Assembly: GCA_029939835.1 (NCBI GenBank)
Contig: JAOZSE010000002.1
Span: forward strand, 1 to 46,670
Origin: Pontiellaceae bacterium
GTDB lineage: Bacteria; Verrucomicrobiota; Kiritimatiellia; Kiritimatiellales; Tichowtungiaceae
Reading direction: 5' to 3'
DNA length: 46,670 nucleotides
The position numbers and the translations under genes are program-made. The notes under the pieces were generated by a model that saw only the letters and a program-made list of their open reading frames with translations, was not told the DNA's origin and did not search any database. Below are positions 16,867-25,963 of the stretch, in pieces (within the stretch, counting starts at the first letter, position 1; the number at the start of each line of letters is the position of its first letter).

Positions 16867-17845
16867 TATAAATATCTGCTTTGTAGCGGGTCAGATTCTC
16901 AGGTTTCACAAACCAGTCAACGGTGGCTTGAAGCCCCTGATCAATGGAATATTCCGGTTCAAATCCGGTCAGCTTTCGAAGTTTTGAATTGTCGCACCAA
17001 AGCCGGAATACTTCGGATTTTTCCGGGCGTAACCGCTGTTCGTCGGTAATGAATTCCACATCGCTGTTCATCAGCTCTTTGACTTTATTGAGTGTATCGC
17101 CGATCGAAATTTCGAAATTCGAACCGATGTTGACCGTCTCTCCAATCGCCTGCTCGCATCCGGCCAGTGCAATAAACCCGCGACAGGTATCCAGCACATA
17201 GTTAAAATCGCGGGTCGGCGACACATCACCCAGCTTGATCTGCTTTGAGCCGTTGGCGATCTGGGTGATGATGGTCGGAATAACCGCCCGGGTGGATTGC
17301 CTCGGCCCGTAGGTGTTGAACGGGCGAGCAATGGTCAACGGCAGGTTAAACGCGTTAAAAAAGCTCATCGCCATCGAATCCGCCCCGATCTTGCTCGCGC
17401 TGTAAGGCGACTGCGGCTGGAGTGGATGTTTCTCATCAATCGGAACATACTGAGCCGTTCCGTAAACCTCACTGGTTGAGGTGTGGATGACCCGCGAACA
17501 TCCGTTATCCAGCGCCGCCTTGCAAATATTAACCGTTCCTTTGATGTTCGTATCCACATAGCTGTCCGGAGCCACATAGGAATACGGAATGGCAATCAGC
17601 GCCGCCAAATGGAATACCACATCAATATCCTTGGTGATTTCCCGGCAGAAATGCGGATCGCGCACATCGCCGCAGACAACTTCAATATCCTCGCGGCAGT
17701 TCACATTCTCCAGCCAGCCCCAGTAATTAAAGGAATTATATTGTGAAAGCGCCCGAACCTCGCAACCTTCCCCCACCAGCATTTCCGTCAGATGAGATCC
17801 AATAAATCCATCAGCACCTGTTACCAAAACTCTTTTCATGGTCAT
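16859..17845 (-). CDS. legB: NAD-dependent 4,6-dehydratase LegB
   Basis: 328 residues of the extended SDR family. RVLVTGADGFIGSHLTEML is the NAD-binding loop, VVFHLAALIAIPYSY follows strand 4, HTSTSEVYG carries the catalytic Thr region and YSASKIGADSMA the Tyr/Lys pair. RPFNTYGPRQSTRAVIPTI is the substrate-binding segment. In the legionaminic acid pathway LegB converts GDP-GlcNAc to its 4-keto-6-deoxy form. A second ATG two codons downstream is an equally possible start. It is the first Leg gene in transcription order, 52 bp after the kinase gene at 17898, so transcription may continue from the LPS core genes. Confidence 0.92.
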   Translation of the reverse strand: MTMKRVLVTGADGFIGSHLTEMLVGEGCEVRALSQYNSFNYWGWLENVNCREDIEVVCGDVRDPHFCREITKDIDVVFHLAALIAIPYSYVAPDSYVDTNIKGTVNICKAALDNGCSRVIHTSTSEVYGTAQYVPIDEKHPLQPQSPYSASKIGADSMAMSFFNAFNLPLTIARPFNTYGPRQSTRAVIPTIITQIANGSKQIKLGDVSPTRDFNYVLDTCRGFIALAGCEQAIGETVNIGSNFEISIGDTLNKVKELMNSDVEFITDEQRLRPEKSEVFRLWCDNSKLRKLTGFEPEYSIDQGLQATVDWFVKPENLTRYKADIYNV

Positions 17846-17897
17846 CTTTTAAAACGCTCCAAGATTTTTAATAGGCGGAACCATTAATCACCTGTTT

Positions 17898-18659
17898 TTA
17901 ATCTGTATACTTTGAAGGATGCCTCAAAATCATTCCATTCAATTCATCCACCCATTCACGCACCGACTCGCCCTGCAAATACTCTCTCAAAAAAAACAGC
18001 CTCCATTTCAGCGGTATAATTTTCAAGGCCCGTTCATTCATATGGTGCAGGTTACCAATCCGCGTTCGACGTGAGATATTCCGGCTGAAGCGCACATCTT
18101 CATAATCCAACAGTAGAAATTCCATCTGACCGGCCCGGCTTCGCATTAATATATTACGTAGTGAAAAATCGATGTGCGAAACACCCCGCTCATGCATCCA
18201 CCGGACAAAAGAGGCAAAATTGATTACCCCCTCTGTAGAGATTTCTTTCCTGTGAATATAATGGTCCACTCGCACGGCATCATCACATAACTCCGCAACC
18301 AGAATAAACGGGCCAAATATTCCCAGCCGTGCCAGACCGATCATTTCGGGGCAACCAACCCCAAGAGTTTTCAGCCTGCAGGCATTATTAAAAGCTCGCT
18401 TCGCTTTTGAAAAACCCAGTGCATTACGAACACACGCCTGAATTCGGCGGTCATAAAAAAGTTTCGCGCAGCATCGCCGACCGTCAACCTCAACACCAAC
18501 CACTCCGGCCCGTTGACCGCTGTTGATTTTCCAAACATTGGAACCGGCCGGATGTACCCATTTAATTCCTTTACCGTCATAGGCTTCAAAAACCGTTCCG
18601 GCGACGGCCTGAACAAATTTCCGGTCTTCTGGACGAACTGTTTGGACTAAATTTTTCAT
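17898..18659 (-). CDS. InaA/KdkA-like LPS kinase
   Basis: 253 residues. It is a small eukaryotic-type kinase fold: CCAKLFYD with Lys66 in the ATP-binding position, GVSHIDFSLRNILM as catalytic loop (Asp164, Asn169) and LLLDYEDVRF supplying the metal-binding Asp185. This is the layout of Kdo kinase/InaA proteins, which phosphorylate inner-core sugars at the cytoplasmic face. It sits directly after waaP, in the same direction, and before legB. The precise acceptor (Kdo, heptose or another sugar) cannot be deduced. Confidence 0.75.
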   Translation of the reverse strand: MKNLVQTVRPEDRKFVQAVAGTVFEAYDGKGIKWVHPAGSNVWKINSGQRAGVVGVEVDGRRCCAKLFYDRRIQACVRNALGFSKAKRAFNNACRLKTLGVGCPEMIGLARLGIFGPFILVAELCDDAVRVDHYIHRKEISTEGVINFASFVRWMHERGVSHIDFSLRNILMRSRAGQMEFLLLDYEDVRFSRNISRRTRIGNLHHMNERALKIIPLKWRLFFLREYLQGESVREWVDELNGMILRHPSKYTD

Positions 18660-18699
18660 CTACACAACATTCCACTTCCAACGTTCTACAATCTCCCGG

Positions 18700-19497
18700 C
18701 TACCCTTTGGGTTTCCTCTGCTCTTTGGCATACAGCCGCCGCGCGGTTTTTTCAACCGTCCGCCAAAAGGGAGTATCTTTTTGTAAGGTTTCGCGCAGCG
18801 GCTTACCGCTGTAGATTTCCATGAACCGGAAGTGGTCGCGCTGTGTCAGCCCGTTATCCATTGCTGAAAAATATAAACCCGCCACATCTTTGACCACCCA
18901 GCGGCGCGGTGTCTTTTTCCGAAGCTGCGCCCGGTGCAGATCAATCAACGGCGCGTGGATTCCGTTTTTCCAGTCTCGGGATGTATCCAGCAGAAAGTGG
19001 CAGATATAACAGTCGCGGTGGTTCACTCCGTTGCGGTGCAGCGTACAGACAGCTGACGCTACATATTCGATCAATGCCTTTTTGAGTGCAAAGGGCGGCG
19101 GACTGTCTTTCCAGTCACGGCAGAAATCCTCAAGGCTGGCAGTGTTCACCAACTCTTCAGTAATAATGAACGACTCAATTGTTGCCGGATTCTTTCCCCT
19201 CTCGCCAAATGCCGTAACCTTCATGGTCGCCACACCAAGTTGTTCCAGTTTCCGAATAGCCTCGTATTCATTGCGGGCGCTCAGCACCGGGCGCTTGAAC
19301 TGCAGCAGGCTTTTAAAAATCTCTCCCCAACCAACTCCGTGATGAACCTTGGCAAAATAACCTTTCCCGTTCAGTTCAAAGCGAAACGTGCGGCGGCTTT
19401 TGACAGAACGGAAAATCTCACCCTCCAACTGGAAAGCCTCCGTAAACGAATCCTTTCCGCTCCAAAGCGCCTGGAAATCTGGATTTAAATAAATCAT
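18700..19497 (-). CDS. waaP: LPS core heptose(I) kinase WaaP
   Basis: 265 residues from the ATG at 19497, the same length as the E. coli enzyme. The start overlaps the stop of the kinase-WaaG gene as ATGA; an upstream in-frame start would overlap that gene by 70 bp and add a non-family extension. FQALWSGKDSF, RRTFRFELNGKGYFAK (Lys50) and the hallmark NHRDCYICHFLL with Asp162 are those of WaaP/RfaP, as are LIDLHRAQLR and GLYFSAMDNGLTQRD. The protein phosphorylates HepI of the inner core with ATP, which strengthens the outer membrane. The clear match is one of the firmest calls in the window. Confidence 0.95.
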   Translation of the reverse strand: MIYLNPDFQALWSGKDSFTEAFQLEGEIFRSVKSRRTFRFELNGKGYFAKVHHGVGWGEIFKSLLQFKRPVLSARNEYEAIRKLEQLGVATMKVTAFGERGKNPATIESFIITEELVNTASLEDFCRDWKDSPPPFALKKALIEYVASAVCTLHRNGVNHRDCYICHFLLDTSRDWKNGIHAPLIDLHRAQLRKKTPRRWVVKDVAGLYFSAMDNGLTQRDHFRFMEIYSGKPLRETLQKDTPFWRTVEKTARRLYAKEQRKPKG

Positions 19498-21446
19498 GAA
19501 ATCTGTTTCAGGATGCACTCGACCGCTTGTCCGGTCAACCCGCTCAACGAAGTCTGTTCGCAATACGTTTTGATATTTTTCCGGTACTGCGCCATCTGGT
19601 CAGCGTCCAGCATGCTCAGCAAAGCACTGTTCAGCGCCTGTTGATTGAACGACTCAGGGAGCACCAGGCCCGCAGAGGCTTCCTGAACATACGGCGCATA
19701 GCCGCAGACACCCGAACAGAGAACCGGCAAACCGCTCGCGAGGCTTTCGATCAGCGTCTTCCCAGCCGCCTCCGTCCGCGCCGGATGCAATAGCAAGTCA
19801 GCGGCGGCCATCACTTCCGATATATCCTGTCGGACACCGGCAAACCGGACTCGCTCATTAACTCCCAGTTTTTTCGCCAACCGCCGGTACGCAGCGGCCT
19901 TACCCTGTCCTGCCACCAGATAAATGCAGCGCGCCCGCAGATCGTCAGGCAGCGCAGCCAGCGCCTGGATGCCGCGATCCACACCTTTGGTCTTAAACGA
20001 TGAGCCGACCTGCAGCAGCAGAAAATCATCCTCGCCCACCCCGAATTCAGAGCGGATATTCCGCCGTGCTTCAGCCAGATTTTCCAAAGGCTGAAAATGT
20101 TCATCCAGCCCTGGAGGTAGAAGCGTAAAACGGGTTTCTGCCGAAGGGTAATGCCTCCGAAATTCATCAATCTGCTGCGGTGCAATCAGGAGAATCCGCG
20201 CCCGGGCTTGCGGATCGAAAACCGCCTGCTCCATCTTCAGGTAAGTTCGGCAGCGCGACGTCAACCGGTAGAAGAAGCTTCTGGCGGCGACGCGCTCTGC
20301 AAAACAGGAGTCACTCGCAAAATAGATGTCCAGACCCGACATTTTGTTAAAGCCGACAACTAAATCAACAGGGCCGCTCCCGAGCAATGTCTGCACCTTC
20401 TCTGCAAACGCTTTGGCGCGTCCATGGTTACTCGCTTTCCGAACCGGTACTATGCGCACATCAAATCCTTCGGGGACAGGCCCTTCCCAGCTCACCGTAT
20501 AAACCCGGATTGCACATCCTCGGTGCTGACACTCGCCCGCAATGCGCAGGAAGTCGTGTTGCAATCCGCCGTGCGGGAAATACTTAAACAGGCAAAATGC
20601 GATAGTTTTCTTCCGCGTTCGCCCAGCCAACCGCTCGCGACAATCCGGCTTTTTAAAAAACCTCCGAACCCGCCGCGCCGTCGCCCGCTCAACCCTTTTT
20701 CTCCAATACAGCTCGCGAGCTTCGACGACTGGATTCGCGGAACAGTAACCCCGCCAAAACTCTTCCCAATGGGTTGCCGGATGATTGTGTAAAAGTTCGA
20801 CAAAATGAACCTGTACCAGATTTTTGATGCGTCCGCGCGCCGGAATCCTCCGGTGCTGGCGGGTGCGGTCGTTGTCCAAATAGATAAACTCCGGATGCTC
20901 TGTACCTAGATTTTTCACCAGCACGTTGCCCCAGCGCAAATCACCGTGGACAAAACCGGCGGCGTGTAACCGTCCGATTTCATGCCCGAATTCTTCACGG
21001 ACGCGGGACCTGTCTTCAAGGTGCCCTGCTCCATTCCGCATATACAGATCATTCATACTGCAGTCTGAATCCACGGCCTCAGATACGGTGAACATCCGGC
21101 GGCCTTTTCGGGCAATGCAGACTATCTCCGGCGTGCTGAAATCTAATGCCTTCAACTGCTGCGCGATATGGATCAGCCGCGACACGTTCAGACGCAAACT
21201 GAGATATTTTTTCCAACTCTCAAATAGATAGTGCTTGAGGTAATAGTCCCTGCCCTGCCACGCGAAGCGGTAAACCGCCGTGCTTTTTGAGCTGTGTACG
21301 GGTTCGAAAAGGCCGGAGACGTCCTCCGCAGCAAGACAACAAGATTTAAAAATCTCTTCATCCAGCAGCGCCGGAATGGCCCATACTTTCCAGCCATCAA
21401 CGCGCTTCACCAGGTTCTCATATTCGTTGCCGGATAGTGTGCGCAT
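19494..21446 (-). CDS. waaG: fusion of an LPS kinase domain with WaaG-type glycosyltransferase
   Basis: 650 residues in two parts. Residues 1-240 are a WaaP/InaA-like kinase: YYLKHY (Lys71), AGFVHGDLRWGNVLV (Asp169, Asn174) and FIYLDNDR (Asp191). A basic linker leads at residue 281 into a complete WaaG/RfaG domain of about 370 residues: TIAFCLFKYFPHGGLQHDF, YTVSWEGPVPEGFDV, LVVGFNKMSGLDIYFASDS and the GT4 donor-site ARTEAAGKTLIESLASGLP. WaaG adds the first outer-core glucose to heptose II. Separate kinase and WaaG genes are usual, so here addition of the sugar and a core phosphorylation may be coupled in one chain. It precedes waaP with an ATGA overlap and follows msbA with a 9-bp gap. Confidence 0.88.
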   Translation of the reverse strand: MRTLSGNEYENLVKRVDGWKVWAIPALLDEEIFKSCCLAAEDVSGLFEPVHSSKSTAVYRFAWQGRDYYLKHYLFESWKKYLSLRLNVSRLIHIAQQLKALDFSTPEIVCIARKGRRMFTVSEAVDSDCSMNDLYMRNGAGHLEDRSRVREEFGHEIGRLHAAGFVHGDLRWGNVLVKNLGTEHPEFIYLDNDRTRQHRRIPARGRIKNLVQVHFVELLHNHPATHWEEFWRGYCSANPVVEARELYWRKRVERATARRVRRFFKKPDCRERLAGRTRKKTIAFCLFKYFPHGGLQHDFLRIAGECQHRGCAIRVYTVSWEGPVPEGFDVRIVPVRKASNHGRAKAFAEKVQTLLGSGPVDLVVGFNKMSGLDIYFASDSCFAERVAARSFFYRLTSRCRTYLKMEQAVFDPQARARILLIAPQQIDEFRRHYPSAETRFTLLPPGLDEHFQPLENLAEARRNIRSEFGVGEDDFLLLQVGSSFKTKGVDRGIQALAALPDDLRARCIYLVAGQGKAAAYRRLAKKLGVNERVRFAGVRQDISEVMAAADLLLHPARTEAAGKTLIESLASGLPVLCSGVCGYAPYVQEASAGLVLPESFNQQALNSALLSMLDADQMAQYRKNIKTYCEQTSLSGLTGQAVECILKQIS

Positions 21447-21455
21447 TAAAACGCC

Positions 21456-23222
21456 TCAATCGATGAATTGACGGTCGTAGAGGCTGCGGTACAGATCGTC
21501 GGACTCATAGAGATCCGCATGCGCTCCGTCCGCGCGCAGAACGCCCTCCTCAAAAATCATGATCCGGTCTGCCAGTTTGATGGTGCTGAAGCGATGGGCA
21601 ATGATGAACACGGTGCGTCCCTGCACCAGTTCGGTCAGCGCCTTCTGCACCATTTCTTCACTCTCAGAATCGAGCGATGAGGTGGCCTCGTCGAGAATCA
21701 GCACCGGCGCGTTGCGCAGGAAAGCGCGGGCGATGGCGATGCGCTGCTTCTGCCCGCCGGAAAGCCGCGCGCCGCGTTCGCCGACCAGCGTGTCGTAGCC
21801 TTCCTCAAACGCCGTAATAAAATCGTGCGCGAAGGCGTGTTGCGCGGCCTCTTCAACCTCTTCATCCGTGGCATCGAGCCGTCCAAGGCGGATGTTGTTT
21901 TGGATGGTATCGTTGAACAGTACCGTATCCTGCGAAACAATAGAAATGTGGCTGCGCAGGTCGTTCTTGCAGAAATCGCGCACATCCGCTCCGCTAATCC
22001 GGATGGCCCCGCCAGTTACGTCATAAAAGCGCGGAATCAGGTTCACAAAAGTGGATTTGCCCGCGCCGCTGGGCCCGACCAGCGCCACGACTGTGCCCGC
22101 CGGGATCTGTGCGCTGACGCCGCGTAGCACCGGAACCCCCAGCTCATACTCGAACGTCACATCCGCGAACTCAATATCCGTTTTCTGCGCGTTGAACGGA
22201 ACCGGATGTTCCGCATCGGGAACCGTATCGGGCGTTTGCATTATTTCTTCAATACGTCCCACCGAAGCTTCACCTTTTTTGATCTCGTTATGCATGGTGC
22301 CGAACTTGCGGATCGGCTGATAGGTCATGTAGAGAGCGGTCAGCAACGGAATCACATCCTCAATGCCCAGCCGGGCGCGCGCCGCATAAAGGATGGCCGC
22401 CGAAACACCAACCGCCGCCAGAAACTCGATGATCGGCGGAAGCATTTTGGAATATTTCACGGTTTTGAGCTGAAATTTCGCGATCACCGCCATACGACTG
22501 GAAAATTTGACGGTTTCGACCTCTTGCAGATTAAACGCGCGCACCTCACGCACGGCCCCGAGATTTTCATTCAGCGCCGTAGAAAGATCCCCCGCACCGG
22601 CCCGCAGTTTTTTGGCACGTCGCAGGAGCCGGCGGCCCAGATAACGGATCGGCAATACGCACAGCGGAACAATTGCCAGCGCAAAGAGGATGAATACAAA
22701 TTCCTGTTTCTGAACGGCAATGTAGATCAATGCCACGATCGCTCCGATAAACGTGACCGGCTCTTTGACCATATTGGTCGAAACATTGGTGACCACCGTC
22801 TGCACGGCATGGGCATCGCCCACCACCCGTGCCATCAAATCGCCGATGTGCATTTTCCCGAAAAACCCGAGCGGCAGATCCTGCAGTTTGCGGTAGAGGC
22901 GACTCTGAATCTGAATCAGCACGCGAATGCCGCAAAAGGAAGCCAGATAGACGCTGAAAAAGTGGCTGATACCCCGGATCAGAAAAGCGGCGGGCATCAG
23001 GGCAATCACCCCGATCAAGAGCCACCCTTCCGGTGGTGACTCCGAAAACACTTTCGGGAGAACCTTATAGGCCATAAAGGGAAAGCCGAAACCACTGGCC
23101 ACCCCGTAGATCAGACCGCAGACCAGCGCACCGAAAAAGGGGAGCTTCACCGGTTTGAGCATCGCGAAATAGGGGTAGAATGTATGCACCAGTTCCGGTG
23201 CTTTAAATTTGAGTTTTTTCAT
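21456..23222 (-). CDS. msbA: MsbA-type lipid A-core ABC exporter
   Basis: 588 residues. The N-terminal half is hydrophobic with about six membrane spans (for example FFGALVCGLIYGVASGFGF and FVFILFALAIVPLCVLPI). The C-terminal ATPase has Walker A VGPSGAGKSTF, the signature ARLSGGQKQRIAIARA, Walker B PVLILDEATSSLDSE and switch His in FIIAHRFS. It is a half-size homodimeric exporter, and the position in an LPS core operon points to flipping of lipid A-core across the inner membrane. The ATG at 23222 is chosen because AAAGG precedes it by 7 nt; a GTG six codons upstream is less likely. A general multidrug exporter role is the alternative. Confidence 0.88.
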   Translation of the reverse strand: MKKLKFKAPELVHTFYPYFAMLKPVKLPFFGALVCGLIYGVASGFGFPFMAYKVLPKVFSESPPEGWLLIGVIALMPAAFLIRGISHFFSVYLASFCGIRVLIQIQSRLYRKLQDLPLGFFGKMHIGDLMARVVGDAHAVQTVVTNVSTNMVKEPVTFIGAIVALIYIAVQKQEFVFILFALAIVPLCVLPIRYLGRRLLRRAKKLRAGAGDLSTALNENLGAVREVRAFNLQEVETVKFSSRMAVIAKFQLKTVKYSKMLPPIIEFLAAVGVSAAILYAARARLGIEDVIPLLTALYMTYQPIRKFGTMHNEIKKGEASVGRIEEIMQTPDTVPDAEHPVPFNAQKTDIEFADVTFEYELGVPVLRGVSAQIPAGTVVALVGPSGAGKSTFVNLIPRFYDVTGGAIRISGADVRDFCKNDLRSHISIVSQDTVLFNDTIQNNIRLGRLDATDEEVEEAAQHAFAHDFITAFEEGYDTLVGERGARLSGGQKQRIAIARAFLRNAPVLILDEATSSLDSESEEMVQKALTELVQGRTVFIIAHRFSTIKLADRIMIFEEGVLRADGAHADLYESDDLYRSLYDRQFID

Positions 23223-23274
23223 GAGCAGACCTTTTACCACGGATGAAGCACCTCTCCAAGCATTTCAGCCGGTT

Positions 23275-24300
23275 TCAGAGACCTAGAAGTTCACGGGCAG
23301 CGGCGAAGGCTTCGTCGGGCGTAACAGCTTCGAGGGCGCGGCGGGCGGCTTCAGAATTGCGCTTGATGTTACGGCTCTGCAGTTCGCTTTTCTGCAACAC
23401 GATGCTTTTCCCCAACGGCCCGGTCTTTTTCGGATCGGTCAGGCCGTAGATTGCGGCCACCGGCGTGCCGAGCGCCGCAGCCAGATGCATTCCACCGCTG
23501 TCGTTACAAACCACACTGTCGCTGATTTTCAGCAGCGCGGCCCACTCCTGCAGCGTGGTCTGCCCGGCCAGATTAAGCACGTCATCGCCGGCGGCTTCGG
23601 CGATTTCTGCACAGACGGCGGCATCATCGGGCCCGCCGCTGAGCACCACGACGGCGTTAAGCTCCATCCACAGCCGTTTGGCGAGTGCGATAAAATGCTC
23701 CGCCGACCAGCGCTTGGAAGGGCCGCGAGCCGCGCCGGGCAGGAGCGTCACCACCGGCCGCGAACCGGTCGCGCGCTCCGCTTCCAGGGCCTGGAAAATG
23801 CCGGCCATGGAACTTCCAATGTTCGGAAGGTGATGCAGTTTTCTTTCCAGGGAGCGGAAGGCTTCGTGCGGCACCTGCAACTGCGGAGCCGGCGGCTCAC
23901 CCTGCACGCCGAGAATATTCATATACTCAAACTGCTGGTGTCCTCCACCGAAGCGGATGCGCTCGGTCAGCATCAATCGCCGGGCGTGACCCGCCGCACC
24001 GATGCGCCGCGGCACGCCCGCCGCGCAGGGCAGATAAGCCGAGCGGAACGAGTTGGGAAAAATGAAGGCATGGCTATAGACGCTTCGCTTGAGCATTCTG
24101 ACCGTTTGCCGTGTTCCGTTCTGAAGCAGAATGGTGTCCGGCGCGGCGTGCATTTCCCAGAGCGGTTTGAGCCCCGGTTTGGTGAGCAGCACGATTTCCG
24201 CATCGGGATATTCCTGCCGGTAGAGCTGAAGGGCCGGCATGCTCATAACGGCGTCCCCGATCCAGTTCAGGCCGATGATTAGAATGGATTCGTTTTTCAT
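23275..24300 (-). CDS. waaF: ADP-heptose:LPS heptosyltransferase II
   Basis: About 341 residues of the GT9 family. ILIIGLNWIGDAVMSMPALQ is the N-terminal motif of WaaF. LLPGAARGPSKRWSAEHFI binds the ADP-heptose phosphate, and VVCNDSGGMHLAAALGTPVAAIYG is the GT9 C-terminal donor site (read in two adjoining blocks). It transfers heptose II to the inner core. The ATG at 24300 fits the usual start of the family; an upstream ATG at 24339 would overlap gmhA by 23 bp. It lies directly after gmhA, consistent with a heptose operon. No waaC is present in the window. Confidence 0.9.
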   Translation of the reverse strand: MKNESILIIGLNWIGDAVMSMPALQLYRQEYPDAEIVLLTKPGLKPLWEMHAAPDTILLQNGTRQTVRMLKRSVYSHAFIFPNSFRSAYLPCAAGVPRRIGAAGHARRLMLTERIRFGGGHQQFEYMNILGVQGEPPAPQLQVPHEAFRSLERKLHHLPNIGSSMAGIFQALEAERATGSRPVVTLLPGAARGPSKRWSAEHFIALAKRLWMELNAVVVLSGGPDDAAVCAEIAEAAGDDVLNLAGQTTLQEWAALLKISDSVVCNDSGGMHLAAALGTPVAAIYGLTDPKKTGPLGKSIVLQKSELQSRNIKRNSEAARRALEAVTPDEAFAAARELLGL

Positions 24301-24316
24301 TTTAGAAGACCGGCCG

Positions 24317-24886
24317 TCAGCCGAAGAGACGCTGCTCAATCTGTTCGCAAAGGCAGTGATAGATTACCGTGCCGACTTCCTGAACGTGCGGGGTGAACGC
24401 AGAGGGTATTTCGATTAAAACATCGGCCTCGGCACCGACCGCACCGCCGCCCGGCCCCGTCATGGCAATGGTCTTGACGCCGATGGTTTTGGCGGCCTTG
24501 AAGGCTTCCGCCACGTTCCGGGAATTTCCAGAGGTCGAAAACCCGAAGGCTACGTCGCCGGCTTCCGCATTGGCCAGCAGCTGGCGGGCAAAAACCTGTT
24601 CGTAGCTGTAGTCGTTGGCAATGCAGGTAACCGTGGCCGCATCGCCGACTAAAGCCTGCGCTTTCAGCGGATGGCGCTCTTTCAGAAAGCGACCATTCAG
24701 TTCCCCGGCCATATGCTGGGCGTCGGCTGCCGATCCGCCGTTGCCGAAGAGAAAGATGCCGTGTTTGTTTTGATACGCCTCAATGATCATTTCGGCGGCG
24801 CGGCTAACGGACTCCGCGCTTTGTTCCAGCGTATCCCGCAAAACCTGTTCCGTTTCCTGAAACCGTTTTGTAAGCAGTTCTTTCAT
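24317..24886 (-). CDS. gmhA: sedoheptulose-7-phosphate isomerase
   Basis: 189 residues, the usual GmhA length. The SIS fold is shown by GIFLFGNGGSAADAQHMAGE, the conserved segment of the phosphosugar site, followed by FGFSTSGNSRNVAEAF and IAMTGPGGGAVGAEADVLIE. GmhA converts sedoheptulose 7-phosphate to D-glycero-D-manno-heptose 7-phosphate, the first step of ADP-heptose synthesis, and forms a tetramer. The start overlaps the rfaE1 stop by 4 bp (ATGA), showing coupling with the next enzyme of the pathway. Confidence 0.95.
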   Translation of the reverse strand: MKELLTKRFQETEQVLRDTLEQSAESVSRAAEMIIEAYQNKHGIFLFGNGGSAADAQHMAGELNGRFLKERHPLKAQALVGDAATVTCIANDYSYEQVFARQLLANAEAGDVAFGFSTSGNSRNVAEAFKAAKTIGVKTIAMTGPGGGAVGAEADVLIEIPSAFTPHVQEVGTVIYHCLCEQIEQRLFG

Positions 24887-25854
24887 GAGCAGTCTCCTTC
24901 CAGCAGTTCCTGCGGCGAGAGCGTGGACGTTCCGAGCTTTTGCACCGCCAGCGCCGCGGAACGGTTGGCGAACTCAGCGGCCTCGGTCAGGCTCAGTCCG
25001 CAGACCAGACCAATGGTCAGGCATGCGCGTACGGTATCCCCGCAACCGCAGGGATCCACCGCATCCACGGAGCATCCGGAAACATGGGTAGCGGTTTTTC
25101 CGTCGTACACCAGCATACCTTCGGCTCCGAGTGTCACCACGACACTTTCAGCACTCAGCGCCGCGTCAAGCGCCCGCATGGAATTCTCTTTTTGATAAGG
25201 ATCAAATTCTTTGACGATCTCCCGGGCCTCTTTCAGATTGGGAGCGGCGATGGTCGCGCCGGAAAAGAAGGCGGCATTGGGCGGCTTGAGATCCACCACA
25301 ACGGGAATGGACCGTTCCCGGCAAAGGGCGATAAAGGCCTGCGCGTTCTCCTGCGTAAAAAATCCTTTGTTGTAATCGCTGAGGATCACCGCGTTGACCT
25401 GATCGAGAATGTTTTCGAACTGTCGGCGGATATCCGCCGACATCTCCGAACTGATTTTGTGGAACAGTTCGTCATCGCGCCGCAACAGGTAGTGATCGTC
25501 AATATAGAGACGGGTCTTGATCGTGGTAGGCCGCGAGGCATCTTCGATCAGCGTGTGCGTGATCCCGGAGGCATCGCACAGCCGGCGAACTTCCAGCGCG
25601 TTGCCGTCATCCCCGCAGATGGACAACAGAGAGGTGAAGACTTTTAACGAAGCCAGATTGGCCGCCACGTTTCCGGCACCGCCGAGCATTCGCTCGATAC
25701 GGTGCGCGGTGTAAACCCGCTTGTCCGGGCGTTCCGGTGATGGGCGGCTCTGCTCGGTGTAACAAAAGTCATAGCTATCCAGCACCACGTCGCCGACGAC
25801 CAGAATGCTGTTCTTCTGTGCGCTTTTCAGAATTTTTTCCACTGAGATCATCAC
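24883..25854 (-). CDS. rfaE1: D-glycero-beta-D-manno-heptose-7-phosphate kinase
   Basis: 323 residues of the PfkB/ribokinase family. ILVVGDVVLDSYDF opens the fold, MLGGAGNVAANLASL is the N-terminal ribokinase signature and VDAVDPCGCGDTVRACLTIG the C-terminal signature with the catalytic Asp. AVILSDYNKGFFT and VVDLKPPNAAFF are typical of HldE/RfaE1. It phosphorylates heptose 7-phosphate at C1. Here the kinase is a separate gene from the adenylyltransferase (rfaE2), unlike the fused HldE of enterobacteria. The usual GAGD is GCGD here. Confidence 0.93.
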   Translation of the reverse strand: MMISVEKILKSAQKNSILVVGDVVLDSYDFCYTEQSRPSPERPDKRVYTAHRIERMLGGAGNVAANLASLKVFTSLLSICGDDGNALEVRRLCDASGITHTLIEDASRPTTIKTRLYIDDHYLLRRDDELFHKISSEMSADIRRQFENILDQVNAVILSDYNKGFFTQENAQAFIALCRERSIPVVVDLKPPNAAFFSGATIAAPNLKEAREIVKEFDPYQKENSMRALDAALSAESVVVTLGAEGMLVYDGKTATHVSGCSVDAVDPCGCGDTVRACLTIGLVCGLSLTEAAEFANRSAALAVQKLGTSTLSPQELLEGDCS

Positions 25855-25862
25855 GTCATCTT

Positions 25863-25946
25863 TTGTAGCCGCGCTCCGCAGAGCGCGGGGCCGGGGTCTC
25901 CCGCCTTCGCCAAGGCTTCGGCGGACAAGGCTGACCCCGGCTACAA
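25863..25946. repeat. REP/BIME-like palindromic element
   Basis: TTGTAGCC at 25863-25870 pairs with GGCTACAA at 25939-25946. Inside are a CGCGCTC/GAGCGCG hairpin and GGGGTC/GACCCC arms. The outer GTAG...CTAC bases match the tetranucleotide recognised by REP-associated tyrosine transposases. It fills most of the rfaE1-rfaD spacer. Confidence 0.8.
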
Positions 25947-25963
25947 TTATTTTCCATTTTGCA

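Noticed and set aside
22206-23039. Rightward 277-codon frame opposite msbA
   Set aside because: It is an antisense shadow of the membrane domain of msbA.
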